Assembly: GCA_021815205.1 (NCBI GenBank)
Contig: JAKAHD010000006.1
Location: forward strand, 1-41,999
Source: a bacterium
GTDB taxonomy: Bacteria; Patescibacteriota; Minisyncoccia; UBA6257; GWB1-50-10
Length of the DNA: 41,999 nt
Direction: 5' to 3'
Shown: in pieces, positions 8,613 to 17,503 of the stretch
How the letters are laid out: each line of letters starts with the position of its first letter
Numbering within the stretch: position 1 is the stretch's first letter
Program-made: the position numbers and the translations under genes
Notes under the pieces: generated by a model
The model's database searches: none
The model's input: only the letters and a program-made list of their open reading frames with translations
Told to the model about the DNA's origin: nothing

Positions 8613-11600
8613 ATGCACTTACGAACATTATGTGCGGCGCTCGTCGCGGGCGTTGCGTTTTTTCTCGCCGCTCCCTTCGCCAACGCGTACGAGGTGGAGA
8701 CGCACGCCTATCTGACGCATGAAATTATCGCGCTCCATAACGCCTCCGCGGTTAGCGGAAAAATAGACGCGGCGCTCCTGCCGTATCTCCTTGACGGCGC
8801 GCGGCACGAAGACACCGCGCCGCGGTGGATGAATCATTTCTACGACCCCGTACACCAGGTCGGGTTTCACGATCCCGCGTTGGGAACATGGGAAATCTCA
8901 AGGGACTGGGCGAACGATTCGGGGAATCAGAACAGCTTGACATATAAAGTCCCCTCGACGATTGCGTCAGTTCTCTCCGCGATAGAGAAGCGAAAGATCT
9001 CGGAGATATCAACCGATACCGATTTCACATGGGGAGCGGCGATCAATCACTACGCGAAGGGCGAGAAGGAAGCGGCGATGTATGCCTTGGGGCATATCCT
9101 GCATCTTTTGGAAGATACAAGCGTCCCCGACCACACGCGGAACGACCCGCATCCGGGCGACAGTCCCTACGAAAACTGGACGGCGCAGTTTACGCTCTCG
9201 CATCCGGACCCGAACCTTGTAAGCCGAGTAAAAGGAGCGGGCAGTATTAAGAGCGCCAAGCTTGGCGATGCATTTAACGGACTTGCGAAATACTCGAATA
9301 ATAATTTTTACAGTAAGGATACAATAGGGATTCAAAGTGGATTCGGCTCTCCGGAGCCGGATTATTTTGCTACATGTGGGGATTATACCTGTGGAATTAG
9401 AAATGACGGTAATGGGGATTATAAAGTATTAGTAAAAAGTAAGATCGGATTTTTGAATACCATAGCTGACAGTAGAGCAGCGATTTTTCTAGATAAGTCT
9501 GGTGGTGATTTAATCGTAAAAGATTACTGGTCCCGGCTTTCCACAAAAGCGGTGCAGTATGGGGTGGGAGTTGTGGATTTGTTTTTCAAGGAAGCGGAGG
9601 CGGCGGCAAAAAACCCACAACCGGCAGTACAAAGTAAATCGTTTTTCGGAAATGTCGGCGACGCGATTGGCGGATTTGCCGGATCGATTGCGGGCACGGT
9701 AAACAGCTTCTTTGGTCAGTCCGATAGGACTGATAAGATCAATCAGACAAATGGGACTGATCAAACTAATAGGACCATTCGGCCCCGTCAGATGGATACG
9801 GCCAATCAGCCCAGTCAGTCCAAGCCAGTGCTTTATGCGGATAAACAGATTGTGCGGCCGGGAGAGGCGGTGCGGGTGAACGGGAAAGATTTTCCCGCGG
9901 GAGAAGCGCTTATGATATTGTTTACCGCGCAGGATGCGGAGCGCAAGAACGAAGCGCTCCCTCCCATAGGAGGCAATGCGACAAGCGGCGGCGCGGGAAA
10001 TTTTTCGGTGTCGTTTTTAATCCCGAGTGATGCCGCGGCAAGGAACTACTCGATTATCGCGGTTAATGCAAAAGGAACACAAGTTGGAAACGCTGTTCTT
10101 ATTTCGGTAATGAAGAATGCGGTTGCGGAGTCGGATACGCCGGATCAGAACAATAAGCCAGATAAGACCGATAGGACTGATGAGGCAAATAAGACCAATA
10201 GGGCTAATCAAACTAATCAGCTCAACGCGACATCAACCTCCGCGACATCAACTTCACCCCATCCTCCGCTCACGATGCAGGCAACAAACACCGCGCATCC
10301 GCCGCAATGCTCTTTTGCAACTTCCGCCGCACCCTCACATACGCAAGTGATTTTGAACGAGATCGCGTGGATGGGAAGTGAGACCAACGCGAATGCGGAG
10401 TGGATTGAGCTCAAGAATATTACGAACGCGCCAGTGGATATTTCCGGGTGGCAGATTATTGATAAAGATACACAAATCAACGCACGTATTTCGCGGGGCA
10501 CGATACTTCCCGCGAACGGATTCTACCTTTTGGAGCGTACGAATGATAATGCGGTGCCGAACGAGCAAGCCCACCTCATCTATTCCGGCGCACTCTCAAA
10601 CAGCGATGAGGGACTGCGACTCTTCAACGCGCAGTGCGGTCTGGTTGATGAAGCGCTCGCGAGTCCAAGTTGGCCCGCAGGTGATAATGCGACGCGCCGC
10701 ACGATGGAACGCGAGGTAAATCTTTTGTGGCACACGTTCGGAGGCGGTGCGGTGAATGGGATATTCGGAACTCCGCGGCGCGAGAACGGCACGGCGAGCT
10801 ACGTTCCGCCTTTGGTTGGCGGTGGCGGCGGCGGAGGCGGAGGCAGTAACGTGGGAGGCGGCGGCGGGACGTCATATTCTCCTCCCAAGCCCACAGTGGA
10901 AACTCCCGCGCCGCTTCCTCGTCTCCGCATCAATGAGATTATGTACAATCCTTCGGGGACTGATACGGGGCATGAGTGGATTGAAATTTTGAACGAGGGA
11001 ACTTCGACCGTAACACTTTCCGACATAAAATTTTTGGAAGGCGGATCGCATCATGCGCTCGCGTATGCGCGGGGAGCATCATCCCTTGCGCCGACGCATT
11101 ACGCGGTTATTGTCGATGACACAGACCTATTTCTCGCCGATCATACGGGATATTCGGGGACCGTATTCAAAAGTTCATTCTCCTTAAACAATGAAGGAGA
11201 ATCGATTGCGCTTACGCGGGGAGAAGAGGTGATTGATTCGATCACGTACGCGTCTTCGACGGGCGCCTACGGTGACGGCGACTCACTCCAATATTTTGCG
11301 AGCGGATGGGAGGCGGCGCTTCCTACGCCTGGCGCGGCGAACGTGAGAGGGACACACCCTTCACCTTCCGCAGACAATGCCGCCACTTCGACCGCTACCT
11401 CGACCGCGACATCAACTCCGGACGCCGCGACTTCAACCGCAACCTCTTCCCTCGCAAGCCATCTTGTGATCAGCGAGGTGCTTTTTGACGCGGAAGGAAC
11501 CGATGCGGGAAAGGAGTTTATAGAATTGTACAATCCGGGAGATGCGGCGCGCGATCTCGCGGGGTGGTCGCTTCGGTATACAAGGGGCGACGCGACTTCA

Positions 11601-13583
11601 AGTACGCTTCTCGCCTCGTTCGGGGGCGCGGGCCATGAGAATGATACGACCGTGATCCCGGCGCACGGGTTTCTGCTTGTGGGGCTCCAGAATTATCTCA
11701 CGGCGTCGTTCGGTGTTTCGGCGGATATCGTACGCGCGGCATCGCTCCCAAATGGAGGCGCGGCATTTGACGATTCCGTGCGTCTTGCGCTTCGAGATGA
11801 AGGAGGAAATGAGATTGATGCCGTGCGCTATAACGCGGATTCCATTCATACCGCCGGGCAGAGCATCGAGCGGCGCGCCTGGAAGAACGGAGGGTGCGTT
11901 GCGGCGCAGGATGACGGCGAATTTTTGGGGAACGGATGCGCGGCGGGAGAGGCGAGCGATTTTGCCATCCGCGGCGCCCCAAAACCCCAGAATGCTTCAC
12001 GCATGATCGAGCCGAGAAACGCTCCCGCATTCGCGACCTCGAGCGTGGCGTTTGATTTTCCGACGATGCAGATACGCTTCGCGTGGGAAGAGGCGCGCGA
12101 TGCGGAGGGCGCGACCTCGTCTGTTTCATATGAAGTGCGCCGCACCGATGCGGCGGCGCTCCTTTCCTCTGCGACGGGTACCGCGGCGTTTGCGACCACA
12201 ACCGATGTCGTGAACGCCGATTTCTCGTTTTCGATTGCGGCGCGCGATCGCGACGGGCTCGCCTCGGCGCCGATTCCGCTCTCGCTGCATGTGCCGAATT
12301 TCTTGAGCGCCGTACATTTCTATAACGATCCGCGGCTGGGAAGCTCCGCGCCGGTATTCGAGACGTCATACGCGCAATACCCCTTCATCCCCGACGTGTA
12401 TTGGAATCACACGAATACAAGCTGGAAGGCGATGGTGGTGTATCTTAATGCTGACGCTAAAAAAATAGATGAGTTATCCATGGACCAGAACTTCGACCCT
12501 GGCGCGGGCTCGGGCGCGCTTTCACTCTCCTACGATCGCTGTGCGCACTATACGAGCGCGAGTCGCAGCGTGATTTTTCCCGATACGGGGAATCAGTGCA
12601 GTTATTTTGGCGGCGGGCTGTACCCGATCGCGTTTTCGGGCCCCGAAGACAAACATTTTATTCTTCCGATTGATGCCGCATCGCTTCCTGGGCGCGCACT
12701 CTCCCCCGATGATTATGTGACGGTCGCATTTTATAGTTTTTACGATTCGGGCCCCGCGACGCGGTTCAGGTTCGTCGCGGCCGATCCTGTGCGGCACTAT
12801 TTTGAGAATACTCCTCCCGCGACGCTTCCGCCGAACCCGCCGAGCGGTATTACGCCGCAGTTTGATGCGCTTCATGTGACGTTGCCGATTCAGATCGGCG
12901 CGGCGACGGATCCCGATACGCTGGATCGTATGCTGGCGTATGAATACCGCTATGCGACCTCAAGCGAACTGCTCGCATCGAGCTCGTGGAGTGCGGCAAA
13001 CACCGACCGAAAAGGGACGATTCCGCTTGTGTATGGCAACACCTATCTTATCGAGGCGCGCGCGAAGGATGATATGGGGAATGTCTCCGGCGCCGCGGCG
13101 CTTTCATGGCAATTTCCGCAAAATTTCGTTTCGCTTCCCATGCAGGGAGATCACTCGATTGTGTTGGGGGGCGCCGGCGCCGCGGCAGAGCGAATCCGCA
13201 TTCCGCAGGATGTAACGATTGATCAGATTGCGATGTGGTTCGGGGCAGGGGAAGGGCCCTACTGCTGTTCAAGAAGCAGGCTTGTGATTTATGCGGATAA
13301 CGGGGGGACGCAAAGCACCCAGGAGATCGCGGTGAGCGAACCCATCTCCATAAGCGCGGTGGGATATGACAACGCGCTCAATGCGCAGTTCGAGGTGCTG
13401 TTCAACTTCGCGCCGGCGGTGCAACTTCACGCGGACACGTATTACTGGCTTACGCCAATCGGAGACACCACTCCTTTGAATCCGGTGCGGATCTACGGGA
13501 GCGCGACGGATACGTCTCCCGACGCGGAATGGTTCAGCAATCCGAGCCAAGATGCCTACTTCTTCCTGCGGCAAGTATTGTAG
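8613..13583 (+). CDS. Giant secreted multidomain protein: zinc-dependent phospholipase C/S1-P1-like N-terminus, three lamin-tail domains, Gly-rich and Thr/Ser-rich linkers
   Basis: Signal peptide MHLRTLCAALVAGVAFFLAAPFANA; HAYLTHEIIALHN...LGHILHLLEDTSVPDHTRNDPHPGDSPYENW; LTDs VILNEIAWMGSETNANAEWIELKN, LRINEIMYNPSGTDTGHEWIEILN, LVISEVLFDAEGTDAGKEFIELYNPG. Confidence 0.8.
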   Translation: MHLRTLCAALVAGVAFFLAAPFANAYEVETHAYLTHEIIALHNASAVSGKIDAALLPYLLDGARHEDTAPRWMNHFYDPVHQVGFHDPALGTWEISRDWANDSGNQNSLTYKVPSTIASVLSAIEKRKISEISTDTDFTWGAAINHYAKGEKEAAMYALGHILHLLEDTSVPDHTRNDPHPGDSPYENWTAQFTLSHPDPNLVSRVKGAGSIKSAKLGDAFNGLAKYSNNNFYSKDTIGIQSGFGSPEPDYFATCGDYTCGIRNDGNGDYKVLVKSKIGFLNTIADSRAAIFLDKSGGDLIVKDYWSRLSTKAVQYGVGVVDLFFKEAEAAAKNPQPAVQSKSFFGNVGDAIGGFAGSIAGTVNSFFGQSDRTDKINQTNGTDQTNRTIRPRQMDTANQPSQSKPVLYADKQIVRPGEAVRVNGKDFPAGEALMILFTAQDAERKNEALPPIGGNATSGGAGNFSVSFLIPSDAAARNYSIIAVNAKGTQVGNAVLISVMKNAVAESDTPDQNNKPDKTDRTDEANKTNRANQTNQLNATSTSATSTSPHPPLTMQATNTAHPPQCSFATSAAPSHTQVILNEIAWMGSETNANAEWIELKNITNAPVDISGWQIIDKDTQINARISRGTILPANGFYLLERTNDNAVPNEQAHLIYSGALSNSDEGLRLFNAQCGLVDEALASPSWPAGDNATRRTMEREVNLLWHTFGGGAVNGIFGTPRRENGTASYVPPLVGGGGGGGGGSNVGGGGGTSYSPPKPTVETPAPLPRLRINEIMYNPSGTDTGHEWIEILNEGTSTVTLSDIKFLEGGSHHALAYARGASSLAPTHYAVIVDDTDLFLADHTGYSGTVFKSSFSLNNEGESIALTRGEEVIDSITYASSTGAYGDGDSLQYFASGWEAALPTPGAANVRGTHPSPSADNAATSTATSTATSTPDAATSTATSSLASHLVISEVLFDAEGTDAGKEFIELYNPGDAARDLAGWSLRYTRGDATSSTLLASFGGAGHENDTTVIPAHGFLLVGLQNYLTASFGVSADIVRAASLPNGGAAFDDSVRLALRDEGGNEIDAVRYNADSIHTAGQSIERRAWKNGGCVAAQDDGEFLGNGCAAGEASDFAIRGAPKPQNASRMIEPRNAPAFATSSVAFDFPTMQIRFAWEEARDAEGATSSVSYEVRRTDAAALLSSATGTAAFATTTDVVNADFSFSIAARDRDGLASAPIPLSLHVPNFLSAVHFYNDPRLGSSAPVFETSYAQYPFIPDVYWNHTNTSWKAMVVYLNADAKKIDELSMDQNFDPGAGSGALSLSYDRCAHYTSASRSVIFPDTGNQCSYFGGGLYPIAFSGPEDKHFILPIDAASLPGRALSPDDYVTVAFYSFYDSGPATRFRFVAADPVRHYFENTPPATLPPNPPSGITPQFDALHVTLPIQIGAATDPDTLDRMLAYEYRYATSSELLASSSWSAANTDRKGTIPLVYGNTYLIEARAKDDMGNVSGAAALSWQFPQNFVSLPMQGDHSIVLGGAGAAAERIRIPQDVTIDQIAMWFGAGEGPYCCSRSRLVIYADNGGTQSTQEIAVSEPISISAVGYDNALNAQFEVLFNFAPAVQLHADTYYWLTPIGDTTPLNPVRIYGSATDTSPDAEWFSNPSQDAYFFLRQVL

Positions 13584-13590
13584 GGTGTCG

Positions 13591-13624
13591 CCACGGGTGC
13601 TATGAGGCATCATAGCACCCGTGG
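13591..13624. repeat. Palindrome family G, copy 1 (CCACGGGTGCTATGA-GGCA-TCATAGCACCCGTGG)
   Basis: Perfect 15-bp arms just after the CDS stop. Confidence 0.9.
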
Positions 13625-13674
13625 TATGAGTTAAAAGTCGGAAATGATTTTTTTATAAGCTACATAACGTACAT

Positions 13675-14127
13675 ATGACGCATAACGACGCGACGAGAAA
13701 AATAAAAGGAAGAGAAATATATATTCCTCCCGTCTCTCATTATTCCACGCATAAAGAATGGGAGCGCGCCGCGTGGGAGATACTCACACAATCGCCACAT
13801 ATTCTCGATGCACTTATGAGTCCGTACGAACGCCGCATTTTGGTAATGCGCGCAGCGATCGTTCATAGGGTTCACTTAGGAAAGAGTTATCGCGAAATAG
13901 GGGACGAATTATGGTGTGCTCCGCAAACCGTGAGCAGTATAAAGAAGTCGCTCAAGGAGAGGCAGTATCGCAGTTATTGGCAACGGGGAAAAACAGAACG
14001 GAGAAGATACCCCTCGTTTTCGAGAGCACCGGGTTCAGAGCCACACACCAGAATTGTCAATATGTCCTTCAAGGACACGGGTGCTATGAGGCATCATAGC
14101 ACCCGTGGCATGACCAAAAGGAGGTAA
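13675..14127 (+). CDS. TrpR/YerC-like helix-turn-helix protein
   Basis: LMSPYERRILVMRAAIVHRVHLGKSYREIGDELWCAPQTVSSIKKSLKER is TrpR-like HTH. Confidence 0.7.
   Translation: MTHNDATRKIKGREIYIPPVSHYSTHKEWERAAWEILTQSPHILDALMSPYERRILVMRAAIVHRVHLGKSYREIGDELWCAPQTVSSIKKSLKERQYRSYWQRGKTERRRYPSFSRAPGSEPHTRIVNMSFKDTGAMRHHSTRGMTKRR
14076..14107. repeat. Palindrome family G, copy 2, within the 3' end of the HTH CDS
   Basis: CACGGGTGCTATGAGGCATCATAGCACCCGTG, same core as 13591-13624. Confidence 0.9.
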
Positions 14128-14241
14128 GAAATGAGATTTTACATCTCATTACTAGTTGCAAAAAAATTGACGCGTGGTGCCAAAAGTGGTACTTCTAGTA
14201 GGGTAACTTACAATAATAATCAATAAACATGGAAGGAATGA

Positions 14242-14931
14242 ATGATGGAAAAAGAAGACGTTCTCGCGATTCTGGAGAGGAACCAAGCCGTTATTAGGGA
14301 TAGCCATGTCGTGTATACCTCCGGTAAGCACGGCTCGGCATATGTGAACAAAGACGGTCTATATCCGCATTCGGCGGATACCTCAAAAATATGCAAAGCT
14401 ATCGCCGAAGAGTTTATGGAGGACGACGTAGAGGTGGTGATCGCTCCCGCAGTGGGCGGCGTCATCTTATCTCAATGGGTTTCGTTTCATCTCTCGGCGC
14501 TTACCGGATACGAGGTGCTCGGAGTATATGCCGAACACGAAGAGCAACTTGTTCGAAGCACCAGGATTCCGCTTTTAGAGGGAGAGAAACTAATCGTAAG
14601 GAAAACCACCTTTATAACGAATCGTGGTTATGTGAATCTCATCCCCGGCAAGCGCGTGTTGGTGGTGGAGGATATTCTCACCACGGGTGGTTCCGCAAAA
14701 GCCGTCATAGAAGCAACACGCATAGTGGGAGGCGAAGTAATTGGCCTTGGCGTGATCTGCAACCGTGGCGGGGTGAAACCGGAAGATGTGGGAAATGTGC
14801 CGAAACTTTTCTCGCTTATTGATGTACGGCTCGAAGCGTATGCAGAAAGTGAATGCCCTTTATGCAAAGCGGGTGTTCCTATCAATATAGAAGTGGGAAA
14901 GGGGAAGGAATACCTTAGCTCACACCTGTAG
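14242..14931 (+). CDS. pyrE: Orotate phosphoribosyltransferase
   Basis: PRPP motif VLVVEDILTTGGSAKAVIEATR; YTSGKHGSAYVNKDGLYP. Confidence 0.9.
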   Translation: MMEKEDVLAILERNQAVIRDSHVVYTSGKHGSAYVNKDGLYPHSADTSKICKAIAEEFMEDDVEVVIAPAVGGVILSQWVSFHLSALTGYEVLGVYAEHEEQLVRSTRIPLLEGEKLIVRKTTFITNRGYVNLIPGKRVLVVEDILTTGGSAKAVIEATRIVGGEVIGLGVICNRGGVKPEDVGNVPKLFSLIDVRLEAYAESECPLCKAGVPINIEVGKGKEYLSSHL

Positions 14932-15020
14932 CGTTCTGGTGTGGGGGTAAATATACAAAGATACGATAAAGAATACGATAAAGAAAAAGAAAGATAAAAG
15001 AGGAGGAAGGAGGGTGACAG

Positions 15021-15458
15021 ATGTCATTCAGCATGTATATTATCAAGCCCGAGGGAATGGGATATCGGAAAGAGATTCGGGATATCCTGGAACGAGGTGG
15101 ACTTCAGATCATCGATGCCACAGAGATTATTCTCACGAACGAGATCTTGGACGGACTCTATGACAATCTTCAAGGGAACGTTCGGAGAGAGCTTCATAGA
15201 TTTTTCGAGGATCAGTCGGTGGAAATAGGAATTGTCAAAGGGCACAATGCGCTTTCAAGGTTGGTGCGGATTACTGGAAAAGATACTAATCCTGCGAAGT
15301 GCGAAGAGGGGACGATCCGCAAGATGTTCGGCTGGAGCGAGCCCTTGCTCCTGCACGGCAGGTACTACTATTTCGGGAACGTGATTCATCGTCCCAAGAA
15401 TATAAGAGAATTGGAACACGATCTCGCAATCGCAAAGCGGTACCTTATCAAATGTTAA
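15021..15458 (+). CDS. Nucleoside diphosphate kinase-like protein (divergent active-site loop)
   Basis: MYIIKPEG, GTIRKMFG, NVIHRPKN (canonical NxxHGSD altered); GGAGG-type SD upstream. Confidence 0.75.
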   Translation: MSFSMYIIKPEGMGYRKEIRDILERGGLQIIDATEIILTNEILDGLYDNLQGNVRRELHRFFEDQSVEIGIVKGHNALSRLVRITGKDTNPAKCEEGTIRKMFGWSEPLLLHGRYYYFGNVIHRPKNIRELEHDLAIAKRYLIKC

Positions 15459-15497
15459 GATCTCTCGCGTGGGTTTTCATGCGGGAGATTTTGTTTT

Positions 15498-15539
15498 CTG
15501 TGCGAGGTTGAACCTCCACGGAGGTTCAACCTCGCACAG
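15498..15539. repeat. Palindrome CTGTGCGAGGTTGAACCTCC-AC-GGAGGTTCAACCTCGCACAG (family A-like)
   Basis: 20-bp perfect arms. Confidence 0.9.
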
Positions 15540-15633
15540 GCTCGTACGAGGGAATTTTCGTTGCAAATCATATGATGTTGTGGCATAGTATATACAAGCA
15601 AATTGTCATTTTAAACAATATAAGGAGGTATAT

Positions 15634-15837
15634 ATGCTTTACTGTAAATGCTTGAAGTGTGAGCTTTCTTTTACTCTGCCGGAGGATATTTTAGAGAAAG
15701 AGAGTGACATGCTTCCGGGGTGTCCTTCCTGTAAAAACTCCGAGTTTCAGATCTGTGATAATGAAGACTCCGACGACGTAACGACGGAGGGTCTCTTAGA
15801 TTACATTGATCTCTTCGGGGGGTTATTTTATGAATGA
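15634..15837 (+). CDS. Small zinc-ribbon-like protein
   Basis: CKCLKCEL...GCPSCKN; strong SD AAGGAGG before ATG. Confidence 0.65.
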   Translation: MLYCKCLKCELSFTLPEDILEKESDMLPGCPSCKNSEFQICDNEDSDDVTTEGLLDYIDLFGGLFYE

Positions 15838-16162
15838 GAAGAAAAAAAGATTTATTGAAGAGATGAGAGCAACCGCCGCACTGCCTAGGTTGCGGTGCAG
15901 ATTTTGCGGGGAGCGTCCCGTAGAGTTCTTCCTTCTCGTGGATAAAAAGAGAGGAATGCTCTTATCAAAGGACCTCACCTGCTGTGAAGACCCGTTATGC
16001 AAAAGAGAGCTGGAACGAGAGGCAACACTCGACCACCCGCTTGTCGGTAAGAAGCTTCTTCCGTTTGCCGAAGATTCGCTTCGGAAGATTCCGGTGGTGG
16101 AGATACGCAAAGCCGCGAAATTGTGGCATGACGTCTCCGAAGAGAACCTCTTTTCGGTATAA
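15830..16162 (+). CDS. Small Cys-containing hypothetical protein
   Basis: MNEKKKRFIEEMRATAALPRLRCRFCGERPVEFFLL...CCEDPLC; overlaps preceding stop. Confidence 0.6.
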   Translation: MNEKKKRFIEEMRATAALPRLRCRFCGERPVEFFLLVDKKRGMLLSKDLTCCEDPLCKRELEREATLDHPLVGKKLLPFAEDSLRKIPVVEIRKAAKLWHDVSEENLFSV

Positions 16163-16174
16163 CTCCTCCTTTTT

Positions 16175-16215
16175 CTAAGGGTGTCCAACCTCCTAAGGAG
16201 GTTGGACACCCTTAG
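16175..16215. repeat. Palindrome family A, 20-bp arms
   Basis: CTAAGGGTGTCCAACCTCCT-A-AGGAGGTTGGACACCCTTAG. Confidence 0.95.
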
Positions 16216-16268
16216 AGGGCTATTAGAAATTCCCGACCAAGCTTTGCGGTTTGGTCGGTTTCTTTTGT

Positions 16269-16274
16269 TACAAT
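16269..16274 (+). promoter_or_regulatory. -10 box TACAAT, 6 nt before ATG 16281
   Basis: TACAAT-gtgttt-ATG. Confidence 0.5.
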
Positions 16275-16280
16275 GTGTTT

Positions 16281-16817
16281 ATGAGAGAGATCGCGGTGGC
16301 GTTGCACAACATACGGAGTTTGCATAACGTCGGGTCGATATTCAGGACCGCCGACGGGGCGGGGGTCTCCAAGATATATCTGTGTGGTATTACTCCAACG
16401 CCGCTTGATCGGTTCGGAAAAATGCGCCCAGAACTTGCGAAAGTTGCTTTAGGCGCGGAACGGAACGTGCCGTGGGAACATTCCGCTTCGACGGCGCGGC
16501 TTCTCAGAAGACTTAAAAAGGAAGGGTATTGCATCTACGCCCTCGAGCAAACGGAACATTCCGTACCGTACGACGCGCCGAAACTTGCGCGCGGCGCAAA
16601 GAAGATCGCGCTTGTTTTGGGTGACGAGGTGCGGGGGATTCCGCTTTCGATTTTGAAGATATCCGACGCAATTCTTGAAATTCCCATGTATGGGAAGAAG
16701 GAGTCATTGAACGTGAGTGTGGCGTTCGGGATCGCGGTGTTCTCATTAATAAATCGCGCCCCACACCGTACTCTTCCTCGCTCGGGCGCTCCGGCGCTCC
16801 GTCATGGGTCACGGTAA
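16281..16817 (+). CDS. SpoU/TrmH-family RNA methyltransferase
   Basis: VALHNIRSLHNVGSIFRTADGAGVSKIYLCG; LVLGDEVRGIP; IPMYGKKESLNVSVAFGIAVF. Confidence 0.9.
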   Translation: MREIAVALHNIRSLHNVGSIFRTADGAGVSKIYLCGITPTPLDRFGKMRPELAKVALGAERNVPWEHSASTARLLRRLKKEGYCIYALEQTEHSVPYDAPKLARGAKKIALVLGDEVRGIPLSILKISDAILEIPMYGKKESLNVSVAFGIAVFSLINRAPHRTLPRSGAPALRHGSR

Positions 16818-16853
16818 GGGTGTCCAACCTCCTAAGGAGGTTGGACACCCTTA
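16815..16853. repeat. Palindrome family A, 19-bp arms; supplies the TAA stop of the methyltransferase
   Basis: TAAGGGTGTCCAACCTCCT-A-AGGAGGTTGGACACCCTTA. Confidence 0.95.
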
Positions 16854-16867
16854 GAGATAATGAAGAT

Positions 16868-17392
16868 ATGAAGAAGTTTATTTTAGTCGCGGTGTCTCTT
16901 CTTGTAATCGTATCCGGGGGATTGTATTGGTGGTTCGGAGTGTTTTACATTACGCCCACCATTTCGAAGATCGATTTGCTAAAAAACCAAGCGATTGTAG
17001 GCGCACATAATCAGACAATTATCGCCGAGGTTGTGAGAACAAACGCGGATCGGACGCGGGGACTCGGAGGGAGAGCGGGCATCGGCATAAACGACGGGAT
17101 GCTTTTTCTTTTCGAGAGGCAGGGGGATTACGGATTTTGGATGAAGGACATGCACTTCCCAATTGATATCGTGTGGATCGCATCGAGCAGGGTTGTGAGG
17201 GTTGATACGAACGTACCCGCGCCCTCGAATGTGAATGTGCCGGATGATTCGCTTCCCGTGTATCATCCTCCCGCGCCGGTTGATATGGTACTTGAACTTC
17301 ACGCGGGACGGGCGGCAATACTTGGGCTTAAGACAGGAGATGCGCTTTCCATAAAGCCGCTTTTGCCGCACTCTCGAATCTTGAGCCGATAG
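16868..17392 (+). CDS. DUF192-family exported protein
   Basis: MKKFILVAVSLLVIVSGGLYWWFG anchor; RTRGLGGRAGIGINDGMLFLFERQGDYGFWMKDMHFPIDIVWI. Confidence 0.85.
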   Translation: MKKFILVAVSLLVIVSGGLYWWFGVFYITPTISKIDLLKNQAIVGAHNQTIIAEVVRTNADRTRGLGGRAGIGINDGMLFLFERQGDYGFWMKDMHFPIDIVWIASSRVVRVDTNVPAPSNVNVPDDSLPVYHPPAPVDMVLELHAGRAAILGLKTGDALSIKPLLPHSRILSR

Positions 17393-17466
17393 AAGCAGAT
17401 CACGCTGATATACACAGATATACACAGATATACGCTGATGTTAAGCTGATTGCCGCTGATACGCGT
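17391..17466. repeat. Family E dispersed repeat (CGCTGAT / ACAGATATACGCTGATG units)
   Basis: AGAAGCAGATCACGCTGATATACACAGATATACACAGATATACGCTGATG... Confidence 0.75.
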
Positions 17467-17491
17467 TAGTTGTGAGTTGCATGTGGTGCGT

Positions 17492-17497
17492 TATAAT
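17492..17497 (+). promoter_or_regulatory. -10 box TATAAT, 6 nt before gap ATG 17504; TTGTGA -35 candidate 16 nt upstream
   Basis: TTGTGA-N16-TATAAT-aaaggt-ATG. Confidence 0.65.
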
Positions 17498-17503
17498 AAA
17501 GGT

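Noticed and set aside
8423-8722. ORF 99aa overlapping the start of the giant LTD gene
   Set aside because: Lies mostly in the family B repeat; no protein-like features.
9715-10225. Intergenic-like repeats suggesting the 1657-aa gene is a chimeric assembly
   Set aside because: Reading frame stays open across both repeats and domain order is coherent; in-frame capture is simpler, though reads should be checked.
16820-16867. Recurrent N-terminus MSNLLRRLDTL in predicted ORFs (16820+, 15823-, 16513-, 26261-)
   Set aside because: It is the translation of the family A palindrome, not a conserved leader peptide; an annotation artefact.
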